8,050 nucleotides of DNA from Limnoraphis robusta CS-951 (GTDB lineage: Bacteria; Cyanobacteriota; Cyanobacteriia; Cyanobacteriales; Microcoleaceae). Position 1 is the stretch's first letter. Every line of letters begins with the position of its first letter. The notes beneath the pieces were generated by a model. It made no database searches. It saw nothing but the letters and a program-made list of their open reading frames with translations, and had not been told where the DNA came from. Where the stretch lies: NCBI RefSeq assembly GCF_000972705.2, contig NZ_LATL02000094.1:19911-27960 (forward strand), in the 5' to 3' direction. Shown one piece after another: positions 7,185-8,050 of this stretch. The position numbers and the translations under genes were made by a program.

Positions 7185-7316
7185 TTAAGCAGTGGGGTTT
7201 TCAGGGCGGACATCCTCAGCGAAAATTCTCTTGAGGCTGACTCTGATGGCTGAGGGTCTTCTCAAAACCGGACGGGGATCAAGATCGAACCGATAACTTA
7301 CTCCTGCCATGCTCAT
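7185..7316 (-). CDS. Possible 43-residue basic small protein upstream of sds
   Basis: An ATG at 7316 opens a 43-codon frame, with Met3 at 7310 as an alternative start and TAA at 7187-7185. The product (MSMAGVSYRFDLDPRPVLRR, then PSAIRVSLKRIFAEDVRPEN and PTA) has a balanced, protein-like composition. It has eight Arg/Lys against five Asp/Glu and no membrane segment. The ribosome site is weak (GGAAAA before the ATG). It points the same way as sds and ends 126 bases before it, with the sds -10 box between them. I do not recognise a family. It may be a chance frame; length and composition alone cannot decide. Confidence 0.3.
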   Translation of the reverse strand: MSMAGVSYRFDLDPRPVLRRPSAIRVSLKRIFAEDVRPENPTA

Positions 7317-7444
7317 TTTTCCAGTTTGCTCATACCTCTCGGTCGAAGTCTATCAAATTATTAAGGAACTTCCCCTAAAGTCTCTCACAATCGCGAGTTT
7401 TATGTTATTTTAGTAAGTAAGAGTTTAAACAATTCTACACATTC

Positions 7445-7741
7445 AGGGCTATGGATCTGGCGACGGAGTATTAGGTATCTGTCGTTGCAATGTTAATCCG
7501 TAGGCAAATGGATCTCTGCTGAAACTTGATAAATAGTTCAAAGCTCATCAGAGTTAACAGGCTACCCCAGTATGTAAGTAGACGATCCCTGAGATTTAGG
7601 TTGCTAAGTACAGCCTGACATCTCAGTTAGGGGGTCTGTAATTGAAGTAAAATCCTGACAATGTTTTCTGGGACGTGAAGTTCCCAGAGAGTGCTTTAAG
7701 TAAGTTATCGCAGCTAGACCTTAGCTCTGTATGCTAGCCCT
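7445..7741 (+). ncRNA. Candidate structured RNA or long leader upstream of the 37-residue gene
   Basis: No credible reading frame covers 7317-7802, but this part is rich in inverted repeats. The best hairpin (7589-7626) pairs CTGAGAT with ATCTCAG and then AGGTTG with CAGCCT around a seven-base loop. A second (7667-7688) pairs TCTGGGA with TCCCAGA around eight bases. CTCTG (7514-7518) pairs with CAGAG (7549-7553), with TTGA/TCAA inside. AGGGCTA (7445-7451) can pair with TAGCCCT (7735-7741) and close the whole segment. CAGCTA (7711-7716) with TAGCTG (7745-7750) is a competing or pseudoknotted alternative. The conserved signatures I know for RNase P RNA and tmRNA are absent, and no tRNA is seen. 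The strand is inferred from the downstream plus-strand gene. The flank 7317-7444 shows nothing I can name. Confidence 0.35.
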
Positions 7742-7802
7742 ATGTAGCTGGTATTAAACTCTTGCCTTTGCTCCTCCTATTATCTGTTTGGCTATACCCG
7801 CT

Positions 7803-7916
7803 ATGATGTACCAAGAAACTCCACTGATGATTCCCGTTCTGGCCGCAGGTTACGTTTTAACCGTTTATTTGTTATTGATGCTTGCCAAACGCACAGCCAA
7901 AATTTCGAGATCCTAA
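7803..7916 (+). CDS. Small single-span membrane protein, 37 residues
   Basis: The frame runs from ATG 7803 (or the adjacent ATG at 7806) to TAA at 7914-7916. The product is MMYQETPLMIPVLAAGYVLT, then VYLLLMLAKRTAKISRS. It has a short polar N-terminus, one hydrophobic span (about residues 8-27) and a basic tail (KRTAKISRS), so by the positive-inside rule the C-terminus faces the cytoplasm or stroma-side. This is the size and shape of the small accessory subunits of cyanobacterial photosystems, cytochrome b6f and NDH-1. It does not match PsbM, PsbT, PsbX, PsaI, PetG, PetL, PetM or PetN as I know them. No ribosome site is visible. It stands alone, 62 bases after the candidate structured RNA. Confidence 0.45.
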   Translation: MMYQETPLMIPVLAAGYVLTVYLLLMLAKRTAKISRS

Positions 7917-8050
7917 CAGAGTGCTAATGTTCGGCAACTGGATAACGCCCCAAACGCAGCTTGAAAACTCTACCATAGTGGAAATCAGGTGTCAAGGGAA
8001 AATAATTCACAGGTTGTCGTGTTTAGTCGGATTTGAGATAGTCCCACTCC
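7917..8050. other. Right-edge sequence with no assignable gene
   Basis: No gene, strong hairpin or promoter is visible here. On the minus strand, eight codons entering from the right edge read EWDYLKSD and stop at 8025-8023. This could be the tail of a gene beyond the window but is too short to support one. Confidence 0.4.

Noticed and set aside
7309..7413. A 34-codon plus-strand frame starting MLIFPVCSYLSVEVYQ
   Set aside because: It has no ribosome site and no recognisable fold, and its start overlaps the start of the opposing 43-codon frame. It reads like chance A/T-rich sequence.
7440..7750. RNase P RNA, tmRNA, 6S RNA or a group I/II intron in the structured region
   Set aside because: The conserved RNase P core, the tmRNA ends and a domain V-like hairpin are not present. 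6S RNA cannot be excluded by motif, but the span is longer than its usual 180-190 bases.
8023..8050. Minus-strand tail EWDYLKSD entering from the right edge
   Set aside because: Eight codons and a stop are too few to support a gene; the other frames are open for similar or longer distances.

Overview
The window looks like chromosomal DNA from a cyanobacterium, most likely a filamentous one. Five perfect copies of the cyanobacterial HIP1 octamer (GCGATCGC) lie inside its genes, far above the roughly 0.1 expected by chance. Its gene set includes a HetZ-PatU regulator pair, a solanesyl-diphosphate synthase of the plastoquinone pathway and a transglutaminase-like membrane protein. The genus cannot be fixed from the sequence, and it does not show whether the organism makes heterocysts.

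Left block (1-5220, all on the minus strand; transcription runs right to left): hetZ (4027-5220) and patU (2979-4034) overlap by 8 bases. They are followed by a 791-residue membrane protein with a transglutaminase-like core (498-2873). After a 34-base gap comes a small exported protein or lipoprotein with two SmpA/DUF3862-like repeats (starts at 463, runs off the left edge). The spacing allows one transcription unit. The clearest oddity is in the transglutaminase-like protein: two of the three catalytic-triad positions are substituted (Cys to Pro, Asp to Asn) while the triad spacing is intact, so it is probably a pseudoenzyme.

Middle (5221-6086): a 147-base divergent intergenic region with several short dyads separates hetZ from a plus-strand gene for an unrecognised 164-residue protein (5368-5862). 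That gene ends in a 12-base tandem repeat and is followed by a hairpin. The next gene, sds (6087-7058, minus), converges on it and has a perfect TATAAT -10 box about 44 bases upstream.

Right end (7059-8050): gene-poor. It holds a possible 43-codon ORF upstream of sds (minus), a stretch of about 300 bases with several well-formed inverted repeats and a closing 7-bp stem that may be a structured RNA or long leader, and a 37-residue single-span membrane protein (plus, 7803-7916). No tRNA, rRNA, CRISPR array or insertion sequence was found.

Overall this is mostly core cyanobacterial DNA rather than an island. The best candidates for something undescribed are the triad-less transglutaminase next to the hetZ-patU regulators, and the structured non-coding stretch leading into the small membrane protein.
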